Part shown: piece after piece, positions 1 to 6,349 of the stretch
Layout of the letters: the number at the start of each line of letters is the position of its first letter
Position numbering within the stretch: position 1 is the stretch's first letter
Source of the DNA: Oscillospiraceae bacterium
GTDB taxonomy: Bacteria > Bacillota > Clostridia > Oscillospirales > Oscillospiraceae
Direction: 5' to 3'
Length of the DNA: 32,075 nucleotides
Assembly: GCA_902799075.1 (NCBI GenBank)
Contig: CADBYZ010000013.1
Coordinates: forward strand, 1-32,075
The notes under the pieces: generated by a model
The model's input: the letters and a program-made list of their open reading frames with translations, nothing else
Database searches by the model: none
What the model was told of the DNA's origin: nothing
Position numbers and translations under genes: made by a program

Positions 1-3
1 AAC

Positions 4-34
4 TGCTCGGGTTACTCAAATTGAGTTTCCCGAG
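4..34. repeat. 31-bp interrupted palindrome
   Basis: Arms GCTCGGG (4-10) and CCCGAGC (28-34) enclose a second inverted pair, ACTCAA (13-18) and TTGAGT (20-25), around a single A. The two TT steps between the arms are mismatched. The inner half-sites match the core of the TTTGAGTAGT boxes further right. No T-tract follows on either strand, so it does not look like a standard terminator. An operator or recombinase site is possible. Confidence 0.6.
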
Positions 35-41
35 CAAGTGT

Positions 42-160
42 TTTGAGTAGTAAAAAGCGAGTTTAACATATTTTTTGCTTTTTTATTTCCCGCATTTTTT
101 GTTGTATTCTTGCGTATTATAGCATCGCGTTTGAGTAAAATTTGAGTAGTTTTGAGTAGT
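42..160 (+). repeat. TTTGAGTAGT direct-repeat boxes
   Basis: Exact TTTGAGTAGT occurs at 42-51, 141-150 and 151-160, with the variant TTTGAGTAAA at 130-139. The last three are 10-11 bp apart, about one helical turn, so a protein binding them would sit on one face of the DNA. On the minus strand they read ACTACTCAAA and lie just upstream of a TATAAT box. The count is too low and the unit too short for a CRISPR. Confidence 0.7.
116..144 (-). promoter_or_regulatory. leftward promoter-like site with boxes over its -35 region
   Basis: A perfect TATAAT lies at 121-116 on the minus strand. The position expected for a -35 box (about 144-139) is a poor match and is covered by the ACTACTCAAA repeats. 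This layout is typical of activator-dependent promoters, but the target gene would lie left of the window. Confidence 0.35.
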
Positions 161-185
161 ACGAGTAATATGAGAGATTTAAAAG

Positions 186-2558
186 TTACATAAAAGCGGG
201 TATTATGGTGAAGTAGAGAACAATATGATGGTAATTACGGTCAAAACTCAGTTGATCTGCTCCATGACGAAGCACTCGATCACGTCGCCGACCTTGATGT
301 CGTTGAACTTCTCGACCTGCATGCCGCACTCGTAGCCGCTGGCGACCTCCTTGACGTCGTCCTTGAAGCGGCGCAGGGAGGCAAGCTCGCCCTCGTGAAT
401 GACGATGTTGTCGCGCAGGACGCGCACCTCGCAGCCGCGCTGGATCTTGCCGTCGGTGCAGTAGCAGCCGCAGACGGTGCCGACCTTGGAGACCTTGGAT
501 GCAGTCGTAGATGACGCGGTACATGCGCATATCGACCTTGCTTCTGGCGGCGCTGTCGCGGGCGGCGTTGTCCGGGCGGACGTTGAAGCCAACGATGATG
601 GCGCCGGAGGTGGCGGCGAGCATCACGTCGGACTCGTTGATGGCGCCGACGGCGCTGTGGATGACCTTGACCTGGACCTCCTCGTTGGAGATCTTCTCAA
701 GCGAGGCCTTGACCGCCTCGGCAGAGCCCTGTACGTCGGCCTTGACGATGATGTTGAGGGTCTTCATCTCGCCCGCCTGGATCTGGCTGAAGAGATCGTC
801 CAGACTTACCTTCTTGGTGCCCGCGAGGGCGTTGCCCGCGCTGGAGATCTTGCGCTCCTCGGCAAGCTGACGCGCCATGCGCTCGTCGGAGACGGCGTTG
901 AAGGTATCGCCCGCACTGGGGACGGAGTCCATACCGGAAATCTCGACAGGGGTGGAGGGCCCGGCCTCGGTGACGCGGCGGCCCTTGTCATCCACCATGG
1001 TGCGCACACGGCCCACGCTGGAGCCCGCGATGATGATGTCGCCCAGATGCAGCGTGCCGTTCTGGACAAGCACGGTCATGATGGGGCCGCGGCCCTTGTC
1101 AAGCCGCGCCTCGATGACGGCGCCGCGGGCGGCGCGGTTGGGGTTGGCCTTGAGCTCCTGTACCTCGGCCAGGACAACGAGGTTTTCGAGCAGCTTGTCG
1201 ATGCCCATGCCGGACTTCGCGGAGATGGGGCAGATGATGGTGTCGCCGCCCCATTCCTCACTTACCAGGTCGTACTCGGTGAGCTGCTGCTTGATGCGCT
1301 CGGGATTGGCGCCGACGGTGTCCATCTTGTTGATGGCCACGACCACCGGGATATTGGCGGCCTTGGCGTGGTTGATGGACTCGACGGTCTGGGGCATGAT
1401 GCCGTCGTCAGCGGCGACGACGAGGATGGCGATATCCGTGACCATGGCGCCGCGGGCGCGCATGGAGGTGAACGCCTCATGGCCCGGGGTATCGAGGAAG
1501 GTGATGGGGCTGCCGTTGATTTCAACGGTATACGCGCCGATGTGCTGGGTGATGCCGCCCGCCTCGCCGGAGACGACGTTCGCGTGGCGGATGTAGTCGA
1601 GCAGCGAGGTCTTGCCGTGGTCGACGTGGCCCATGACCACCACGACCGGGGCGCGGGGAACGAGGTCCTCTTCCTTGTCGGCGGAGTCGTCGATGAGGCG
1701 CTCCTCCACCGTGACGATGACCTCCTTCTCGACCTTGCAGCCGAGCTCCATGGCGACGAGCGCGGCGGTGTCGTAGTCGATGATCTCGGACACGGAGGCG
1801 AACACGCCCATCTTCATGAGCTGCTTGATGACCTCGGACGCGGTCTTCTTCATGCGCGAGGCAAGCTCGCCCACGCTGATCTCGTCGGGGATCTGGACCT
1901 TCAGCGGCTGCTTCTTGGCGATCTCAAGCTGCAGGCGGTTCATCTTGTTGCGCTCCTCCTGGCGGCGCTTGGTGGAGGTCGCCTGGGCGCTGTTGGGACG
2001 CTGCTGCTTGGACTTGCTGCCGATCTTCTCCTTGGCGGTGCTGTTTGCGCGCAGGTTCTGTTTGTTGGCCTTCGCGCCCGCCATATCCTCAAACTTCTCG
2101 TTGTATTTCTCGATATTGACAGCGGCGCCGCCTCTGGTATCCACGACGCGCTTCTCCGCCACCTGGCGCGGGGTGTGCGCCTTCTGGGGTTTGGGCTGGG
2201 CGTTCTGCTGCGGCTGGGCTGCCTGCTGAGGCGCGGGAGCGGCCTGCTTCGCGGCGGGTTTGGCTTCACCCTGCTTTGCGGGGGCGGGCTTGGCCTCCGC
2301 CCTGGCATCGGTCTTCGGCTCCGCCTTCGCCTTTGCGGGGGCGGCGGGCTTTGCCGGGGTCTTGAAAATTTCCTCCAGGCTCTCGGCCTGGTTGTGCTGC
2401 GTCATATACTCAAAGATCACATCCAGCTCCGGCGTTTCCAGAACCTGCATGTGGTTTTTCGGCGGCGCTATATAATCTGTGAGAATCTGAGAGATCACCT
2501 TGGAGGTAACGTTAAAATCCTTCGCCACCTCGTGGATTCTGTACTTGATCAAGCTCAT
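186..2558 (-). CDS. infB: translation initiation factor IF-2, C-terminal end frameshifted
   Basis: IF-2 is the GTPase that places fMet-tRNA on the 30S subunit and promotes subunit joining. The ATG at 2558 follows an AGGAGG site and overlaps the ylxQ stop (ATGA). Visible parts: N-terminal IF2-N helix module (1-50), a low-complexity Ala/Pro/Lys/Gln linker (about 65-140), a second IF2-N-like module (about 220-270), then the G domain with GHVDHGKT (310-317), DTPGH (356-360), NKMD (410-413) and SAK (446-448). The protein follows the family up to residue 686 (YDCI, codon at 500-498). Family members then have about 29 residues before a KVSKVGT motif; here that segment is missing and the frame changes, so the literal reading frame runs out of homology and stops at 186. 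The true C-terminal tail is encoded in another frame down to 248. infB is essential, so this is either an assembly or sequencing error or a real lesion. Confidence 0.9.
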   Translation of the reverse strand: MSLIKYRIHEVAKDFNVTSKVISQILTDYIAPPKNHMQVLETPELDVIFEYMTQHNQAESLEEIFKTPAKPAAPAKAKAEPKTDARAEAKPAPAKQGEAKPAAKQAAPAPQQAAQPQQNAQPKPQKAHTPRQVAEKRVVDTRGGAAVNIEKYNEKFEDMAGAKANKQNLRANSTAKEKIGSKSKQQRPNSAQATSTKRRQEERNKMNRLQLEIAKKQPLKVQIPDEISVGELASRMKKTASEVIKQLMKMGVFASVSEIIDYDTAALVAMELGCKVEKEVIVTVEERLIDDSADKEEDLVPRAPVVVVMGHVDHGKTSLLDYIRHANVVSGEAGGITQHIGAYTVEINGSPITFLDTPGHEAFTSMRARGAMVTDIAILVVAADDGIMPQTVESINHAKAANIPVVVAINKMDTVGANPERIKQQLTEYDLVSEEWGGDTIICPISAKSGMGIDKLLENLVVLAEVQELKANPNRAARGAVIEARLDKGRGPIMTVLVQNGTLHLGDIIIAGSSVGRVRTMVDDKGRRVTEAGPSTPVEISGMDSVPSAGDTFNAVSDERMARQLAEERKISSAGNALAGTKKVSLDDLFSQIQAGEMKTLNIIVKADVQGSAEAVKASLEKISNEEVQVKVIHSAVGAINESDVMLAATSGAIIVGFNVRPDNAARDSAARSKVDMRMYRVIYDCIQGLQGRHRLRLLLHRRQDPARLRGARPARQHRHSRGRACLPAPLQGRRQGGRQRLRVRHAGREVQRHQGRRRDRVLRHGADQLSFDRNYHHIVLYFTIIPAFM
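248..496 (-). pseudogene. infB: displaced C-terminal domain of IF-2
   Basis: This frame resumes IF-2 homology at [12 protein letters not shown] (496 downward) and continues through [15 protein letters not shown] and the terminal FVMEQIN to a TGA at 250-248. It is the C2 domain that binds the fMet end of the initiator tRNA. It has no plausible start of its own and should be read as the end of infB, separated by a deletion of about 86 nt (29 codons minus 1 nt) if homologue spacing holds. Confidence 0.85.
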
Positions 2559-2989
2559 ACTTCAGTCCTCCTCTTTCCATTCCTCTTACTGTCTGCGCGC
2601 TGTATCTTCTCTTTCCTGCGCCGCACTGCTTTCTCGTTTCTCTTCTCAAGCTCCGCCGCAAGCTCTCCGTAGCGTTCGGGATCGGCCGCTTTAAGGAGCT
2701 TTGCCAGAGCGTTTGCAAAGCCGATATCGGTCACCGCCGCCATGGAGCAGTCGGCAATGCCGAAGGCGGAGGCAAGCTCTAAGCGCGTATAGTGCACGCT
2801 CTGCAGCAGCACGCGGCGGCCGTTTGAGACGTTTTCCGCCTTGCTCCGGGCGTTGTCGTTTATGTCCGCGCTGAGGATCAGCAGCTTTGCCTTGCCGTCC
2901 CGGACGGCGTCACAGGCGTTGTCGGTGCCGGGCTCCACGGCGCGGGCCCGGCGCATGAGGCCAAGCAGGCCAAGGGCTTTATCCTCCAT
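2555..2989 (-). CDS. ylxQ: L7Ae/L30e-family protein YlxQ
   Basis: A 144-residue protein of the L7Ae/L30e/Gadd45 RNA-binding fold, found between ylxR and infB in most Firmicutes. Members bind kink-turn RNAs; the cellular target of YlxQ is uncertain. The N-terminal part ([31 protein letters not shown] in general form, about residues 6-38) and the ADINDNA segment fit the fold. The last 30 residues are a Lys/Arg-rich tail ([15 protein letters not shown]) that probably adds nucleic-acid affinity. The start overlaps the end of ylxR by 11 nt and the stop overlaps the infB start by 3 nt, indicating translational coupling. Confidence 0.85.
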   Translation of the reverse strand: MEDKALGLLGLMRRARAVEPGTDNACDAVRDGKAKLLILSADINDNARSKAENVSNGRRVLLQSVHYTRLELASAFGIADCSMAAVTDIGFANALAKLLKAADPERYGELAAELEKRNEKAVRRRKEKIQRADSKRNGKRRTEV

Positions 2990-3251
2990 CCTGCGCCTCC
3001 ATTTCCTGTTCCAGACGCTCGTAGATCTCCGGCGGGATCTGGGCGGAAAAGGCCCGTTCCAGCGCTCTGGCCCTGACGGCCTTTTTCAGGCACTGGGCGC
3101 TGCGGCACACATAGGCCCCGCGTCCCGGCGCCTTGCCCTTAAAGTCCAGGCTGATCTCCCCCGCCGGGGAGCGCACAACACGCACAAGCTCACGCTTGGG
3201 CTTCATTTCACGGCAGCCAAGGCACTGCCTCATCGGTATTTTCTTTTCCAT
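2979..3251 (-). CDS. ylxR: YlxR/RnpM RNA-binding protein
   Basis: A 90-residue DUF448 protein. The motif CLGCREMKPKREL (about 9-21) and the signature GRGAYVC (43-49) are diagnostic. The B. subtilis homologue has been reported to bind and modulate RNase P. An AGGAGA site precedes the ATG at 3251. It normally sits about 15 nt after nusA; here 221 nt separate them, and that gap contains a structured repeat (3320-3469). It overlaps ylxQ by 11 nt. Confidence 0.88.
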   Translation of the reverse strand: MEKKIPMRQCLGCREMKPKRELVRVVRSPAGEISLDFKGKAPGRGAYVCRSAQCLKKAVRARALERAFSAQIPPEIYERLEQEMEAQDGG

Positions 3252-3319
3252 TGGCGCCGTTCTCCTAAAAACAATCAGATATAACTTATTGCGAAAGGCC
3301 GAATCTTCTCGCCCGTTAG

Positions 3320-3469
3320 GAATTCAAATCGTTTTTGAGGGAGCTTTGCTTTCTCAAAAACCCCCTGAGCCGAGCTTTGCGAGGCCTCGCGCCGACCAAA
3401 CACGGCGTGTCACGCGCCGCCGTGTGCGATAAGCGCGAGTCTCTCGATTGCGAACCTTGTTCGCAATCG
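3320..3469 (-). repeat. structured intergenic repeat, copy 1
   Basis: Read on the minus strand this element has: a hairpin CGATTGCGAA/TTCGCAATCG (3469-3445, loop CAAGG); a core helix CTCGCGC (3439-3433) pairing with GCGCGAG (3392-3386); inside it a conserved 7x7 internal loop TTATCGC / TTGGTCG; an inner stem ACACGGCG/CGCCGTGT (3425-3400); then a stem GTTTTTG...CAAAAAC with an inner AGC-AAA-GCT hairpin (3361-3331); and a terminal ATTTGAATT. Copy 2 at 5159-5314 has the same conserved parts but different, still complementary, variable stems. The 7-bp sequence GAATTCA occurs at both edges (3320-3326 and 3469-3475). It lies inside the nusA operon, in the direction of transcription. Confidence 0.75.
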
Positions 3470-3472
3470 AAT

Positions 3473-4525
3473 TCATGCCTCGGACTCGGGCTTGATGTCG
3501 ATCTTGAAGCCGGTGAGCTTCGCGGCCAGGCGCGCGTTCTGGCCCTCCTTGCCGATGGCAAGGGAGAGCTGGGAGTCGGGCACGACGACCCGGCAGCTCT
3601 TGCCGTCTTCCAGCATGGTGACGCTCACGACCTCGGAGGGAGACAGCGCCGCCGCGATATATTCCTCGGGCACCTCGCTGTATTTCACGATGTCGATCTT
3701 CTCGCCGCCGAGCTCGTTGACGATGCTTGCAACGCGCCCGCCCTTGGGGCCGACGCAGGAGCCGATGGGGTCAACATCGGGGTCTGCCGACCAGACGGCC
3801 ATCTTTGTACGGCTGCCCGCCTCGCGGGCGATGGACTTGATCTCCACGGTGCCGTCATAGATTTCCGGCACCTCCAGCTCGAACAGGCGCTTGACAAGGC
3901 CCGGATGGGTGCGGGAGATAAGCACCTGGGGGCCGCGGGTGGAATTTCTGACCTCGACCACGTAGACCTTGATGCGGTCGCCCTCGCGCAGGGGTTCGGT
4001 CTTGATGCGCTCGTTGGGGGCGAGCATGGCCTCGGTATACTCGCTGTTGGAGGAGATGCGGATGGAGACGCTGCCGTTTCTCGGCTCGATGTGGGAGACG
4101 ATGCCGGTCAGGATCTCATGCTCCTTGGAGGTAAACTCCTCATAGATGATGCCGCGCTCGGCCTCGCGGATGCCCTGGATGATGACCTGCTTTGCGGCCT
4201 GGGCGGCGATGCGCCCGAACTTCTTGGTCTCCACGGGGACATGCAGCTCGTCGCCGACCTTGGCGCGCTTGTTGATCTTCTTTGCGGCCTCCAGAACGAT
4301 CTCGTGGCTGGGGTCCTCGACCTCGTACACGACGGTCTTGATGACGTTCATCTCGATGCGCTTCTTGTCCTCCTCGAGGATGATTTCCACATTGTCCTCG
4401 CACTCGGGATTGTCGCGCCGGAAGGCGGCAAGCATGGCCTGCCGGATCTTGTCGTACATATAATTGCGGGGAATGCCCTTTTCTTTTTCGATGTCCTCTA
4501 TGGCCTCAAAAAAATCTGCATTCAT
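3473..4525 (-). CDS. nusA: transcription termination/antitermination factor NusA
   Basis: NusA binds RNA polymerase and nascent RNA, promoting pausing, intrinsic termination and rRNA antitermination. The 350-residue protein has the short Firmicutes form: polymerase-binding N-terminal domain (1-125), S1 domain (about 135-202), KH1 with IGSCVGPKGGRV (254-265) and KH2 with LAIGKEGQNARLAAKL (322-337). It lacks the acidic C-terminal repeats of proteobacterial NusA, as expected. The ATG at 4525 has a GGAG about 11 nt upstream and lies 32 nt after rimP. The TGA is followed within a few bases by the first hairpin of the repeat element, which may affect readthrough into ylxR-infB. Confidence 0.96.
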   Translation of the reverse strand: MNADFFEAIEDIEKEKGIPRNYMYDKIRQAMLAAFRRDNPECEDNVEIILEEDKKRIEMNVIKTVVYEVEDPSHEIVLEAAKKINKRAKVGDELHVPVETKKFGRIAAQAAKQVIIQGIREAERGIIYEEFTSKEHEILTGIVSHIEPRNGSVSIRISSNSEYTEAMLAPNERIKTEPLREGDRIKVYVVEVRNSTRGPQVLISRTHPGLVKRLFELEVPEIYDGTVEIKSIAREAGSRTKMAVWSADPDVDPIGSCVGPKGGRVASIVNELGGEKIDIVKYSEVPEEYIAAALSPSEVVSVTMLEDGKSCRVVVPDSQLSLAIGKEGQNARLAAKLTGFKIDIKPESEA

Positions 4526-4557
4526 TTTTTATAATCTCCATTTCTGAATACGTCTTC

Positions 4558-5013
4558 TTATATAGAAACATGCAGCTTCACGAGGGCGATTTTGCCCTTT
4601 TCAAAGCGCTGCTCGCTGCCGCCGGTCTCGATGGTCACATTGCCGTCGTCGTAGGATTTGAGGGTGCCGACGAAGGACTTGCTGCCGTTTATGGGCTGGT
4701 AGAGGCGAAGCTCCACCTCGCTGCCGAGAAACTGCTCATAGTCCGACGGACGCTTGAGCTCCCGCTCCGCGCCGGCAGAGCCCACCTCAAAGACATAGCT
4801 GTCGGGGATGGGGTCCGCCTCATCGAGCATGGGGTCAAGCCTGCGGCTGATGCGCTCGCAGTCGTCAATACCGAGACCGCCTTCCTTATCCACGAGGATG
4901 CGCAGATACCAGGTGCCGGCCTCGCGCACATACTCCACGTCCCAGAGCGTGCAGCCCTCTTCGTCGACGACAGGCTTTGCCAGCGCCGCGACCTTTTCCG
5001 TGATCTTGCTCAT
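4558..5013 (-). CDS. rimP: ribosome maturation factor RimP
   Basis: A 151-residue RimP (YlxS), needed for late 30S assembly around S12. The N-terminal alpha/beta domain carries the WDVEYVREAGTWYLRI and IDDCERISRRLD segments; the C-terminal SH3-like barrel has FVGTLKSYDDGNVTIE. The family motif usually written VSSPGxxRPL is divergent here (VGSAGAERELK, about residues 77-87). It is the first gene of the nusA operon. A promoter (5113-5141) and an intrinsic terminator (5061-5087) lie upstream, so its leader may be attenuated. Confidence 0.92.
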   Translation of the reverse strand: MSKITEKVAALAKPVVDEEGCTLWDVEYVREAGTWYLRILVDKEGGLGIDDCERISRRLDPMLDEADPIPDSYVFEVGSAGAERELKRPSDYEQFLGSEVELRLYQPINGSKSFVGTLKSYDDGNVTIETGGSEQRFEKGKIALVKLHVSI

Positions 5014-5060
5014 GTTTTCATCACCACATTAACAATTAATTAGGAGCGCAAAAGTCTCAC

Positions 5061-5087
5061 AAAAAAGAGTGGGTGAAAACCCACTCT
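5061..5087 (-). terminator. intrinsic terminator / attenuator in the rimP-nusA leader
   Basis: On the minus strand AGAGTGGGT-TTTC-ACCCACTCT forms a perfect 9-bp stem followed by a run of U residues (A-tract 5061-5066 on the plus strand). It lies about 20 nt after the probable start of transcription from the promoter at 5113-5141 and about 50 nt before the rimP ATG. It could end carboxypeptidase transcripts, but its position right after a promoter fits attenuation of the nusA operon. Confidence 0.85.
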
Positions 5088-5112
5088 GACAATACCAAAA
5101 CCTTACTGTAAG

Positions 5113-5141
5113 ATAATAGCACGAAACGCCGTATAATGCAA
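5113..5141 (-). promoter_or_regulatory. sigma-A promoter for rimP-nusA-infB
   Basis: On the minus strand TTGCAT (5141-5136), a 17-nt spacer and TATTAT (5118-5113). Transcription would start near 5106 and pass through the palindrome CTTACTGTAAG and then the terminator hairpin at 5087-5061 before reaching rimP. Confidence 0.7.
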
Positions 5142-5158
5142 GCCTTTTTTGACATCGT

Positions 5159-5314
5159 CGTTTCACAAAAATGCCCTGATGGCATTTTTGCGAAACGAGG
5201 GGCACTCGCGCTTATCGCAGCGGGCTTAGGCCCGCTTTGGTCGGCGCGAGGCCTCACACGGTTCGGCTTATGGTGTTTTTGCCAAGGCAAAGCCCTGTCA
5301 AAAACGTATTTGAA
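5159..5314 (+). repeat. structured intergenic repeat, copy 2
   Basis: On the plus strand: hairpin CGTTTC-a-CAAAAATGCC paired with GGCATTTTTG-c-GAAACG (5159-5197); core helix CTCGCGC (5205-5211) with GCGCGAG (5244-5250); internal loop TTATCGC / TTGGTCG identical to copy 1; inner stem AGCGGGC/GCCCGCT (5219-5236); stem GTTTTTG/CAAAAAC (5275-5305) enclosing GGC-AAA-GCC; then ATTTGAATT. The inner stems differ from copy 1 in sequence but not in pairing. The element is oriented opposite to its flanking genes. Confidence 0.75.
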
Positions 5315-5382
5315 TTGTTTTTCGCCTTGCGAGGCGAAAAATCAGAGAGGTGTTCTCCTCTGAACTCCCCCGCTGAAAACTG

Positions 5383-6216
5383 TCAATATTCAAAATCCGG
5401 GAAGTAGTGCGCGTAGAATTCCTCGTAGCACAGGCCCTGCTCCATGATGAAGGTCGCGACCTCGCGGCCTACGTAACGGTAGTGCCAGGGCTCGTCCCAG
5501 CCGGTCAGCAGGAGCTTGCGCGTGGGGTAGCGCTTGATGAAGCCGTACTCGGCGCAGTGCTCGTCCAGCCATTTGAACAGCTCCTGGTTCATGTCCTCGT
5601 ACACCAGGCGCTGGCGGTTGCGGTCCAGGATGTCCACGCACAGGCCGAGCTGGTGCTCGCTGGCCCCGGCGGGCGCGGTGATGGACTTGGCCTTCTCGGC
5701 GGCCTCCTGGTAGATGGGGTCGGTGTAGTCGACCTGCTTGCCGCCCGCCATCTCGTAGGCGATCTGGCTGGCCTTGGAGTTATACACATGGGCCTGATAG
5801 GAGTAGGAGCGGTAGGCGCCGGCGATGAAGTAGTCGAGCCCCGCCGCCTCGATCGCGTCCAGGAACGCGTCCAGGTACGGCATGTACTCGGTGCTGTACA
5901 TCATGTAGCGCGTCCGCTCGATCTTGGAGACCTCCGGCTCATAGGCCGAGGAGAGGAGGTTATTGTTGTTGACGATCTGCAGATAGGTGTTGTCCTCGAA
6001 GTCCTTGGTGGTGAGCTTGGGCCAGATGTCCTCCGTCACGACAGGCTCGGGGGTGACGTTCGTGTCGGCAAAGTTGATGCCGTCCGTGCGGACGAAGCCG
6101 CCCTCGCTGCCGCCGAAGATGATGGTGGCGCTGTTTTCCATGCGGGACAGGACAATGGTATAGAGCACAAGGCTCAGGGCAAACATGGTCAGGATCCAGA
6201 GCGTCTTTTTCTTCAA
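5383..6216 (-). CDS. membrane-anchored D-Ala-D-Ala carboxypeptidase, VanY-like (M15B)
   Basis: The 277-residue protein has an N-terminal membrane anchor (about 5-23), a linker, then an M15B zinc peptidase domain. Zinc and catalytic residues are visible: SEHQLGLCVD (H188, D195) and DEPWHYRYVG (E242, H245), with the substrate-side motif AGAYRSYSYQ (133-142). Such enzymes trim the terminal D-Ala from peptidoglycan stem peptides outside the membrane. The start is a TTG at 6216 with GGAGG 9 nt upstream; the upstream promoter is at 6257-6285. It is divergent from sigK. No vanRS or van ligase genes are nearby, so a resistance role is not indicated. Confidence 0.88.
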   Translation of the reverse strand: MKKKTLWILTMFALSLVLYTIVLSRMENSATIIFGGSEGGFVRTDGINFADTNVTPEPVVTEDIWPKLTTKDFEDNTYLQIVNNNNLLSSAYEPEVSKIERTRYMMYSTEYMPYLDAFLDAIEAAGLDYFIAGAYRSYSYQAHVYNSKASQIAYEMAGGKQVDYTDPIYQEAAEKAKSITAPAGASEHQLGLCVDILDRNRQRLVYEDMNQELFKWLDEHCAEYGFIKRYPTRKLLLTGWDEPWHYRYVGREVATFIMEQGLCYEEFYAHYFPDFEY

Positions 6217-6256
6217 GCTGCACGCCCTCCTTTCGCGGGGGTCTGTCTGAGGCCGG

Positions 6257-6285
6257 ATTATAGCATCTAATTGTTACGATTTCAA
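6257..6285 (-). promoter_or_regulatory. sigma-A promoter of the carboxypeptidase gene
   Basis: On the minus strand TTGAAA (6285-6280), 17-nt spacer, TATAAT (6262-6257); about 40 nt upstream of the TTG start. Confidence 0.75.
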
Positions 6286-6349
6286 GTCTTCGACTTCGGT
6301 CGGTATTTGGACATTCTGTGTCGGAATAGGATGAAGGGAGGTGATGATC

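Larger units (their letters stand above)
1..247. other. AT-rich non-coding left edge
   Basis: This stretch downstream of infB has about one third G+C, whereas infB is clearly G+C-rich. I see no credible coding sequence. It holds repeated TTTGAGTAGT-type boxes, a near-palindrome at 4-34 and a leftward promoter-like site. rbfA, which normally follows infB in Firmicutes, is not present before the window ends. The base composition and loss of the usual neighbour could mean the edge of an inserted element or simply a regulatory region for a gene lying left of position 1. There is no clear intrinsic terminator for infB here. Confidence 0.6.
5014..5382. other. regulatory and repeat-filled intergenic region
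   Basis: The gap between rimP and the carboxypeptidase gene holds, from left to right, an AT-rich rimP leader, a minus-strand intrinsic terminator (5061-5087), a minus-strand promoter (5113-5141), copy 2 of the structured repeat (5159-5314), a 10-bp perfect hairpin TTTTTCGCCT/AGGCGAAAAA (5318-5341) and a weaker CAGAG/CTCTG hairpin. Short open frames across this interval follow the repeat and show no coding signal. Confidence 0.7.

Noticed and set aside
42-160. CRISPR array from the TTTGAGTAGT repeats
   Set aside because: Units are only 10 bp, spacing is irregular, and no spacers or cas genes are present.
480-510. Programmed ribosomal frameshift in infB
   Set aside because: A frameshift alone does not explain the loss of about 29 conserved residues; no slippery heptamer is seen at the junction.
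477-2672. 731-codon plus-strand open frame opposite infB
   Set aside because: Antisense shadow of infB with low-complexity Gly/Asp/Leu composition and no ribosome-binding site.
5136-5363. 75-codon plus-strand frame across the intergenic repeat
   Set aside because: It coincides with the hairpins of repeat copy 2, which vary by compensatory rather than codon-level changes; no ribosome-binding site.
5383-6216. Glycopeptide-resistance vanY
   Set aside because: No van ligase, vanH, vanX or two-component genes are nearby; M15B carboxypeptidases are common in Clostridia.
6296-6340. SigE-dependent promoter for sigK
   Set aside because: GGTATTT could serve as a -35 but no acceptable CATAxAxT -10 follows at the right distance.
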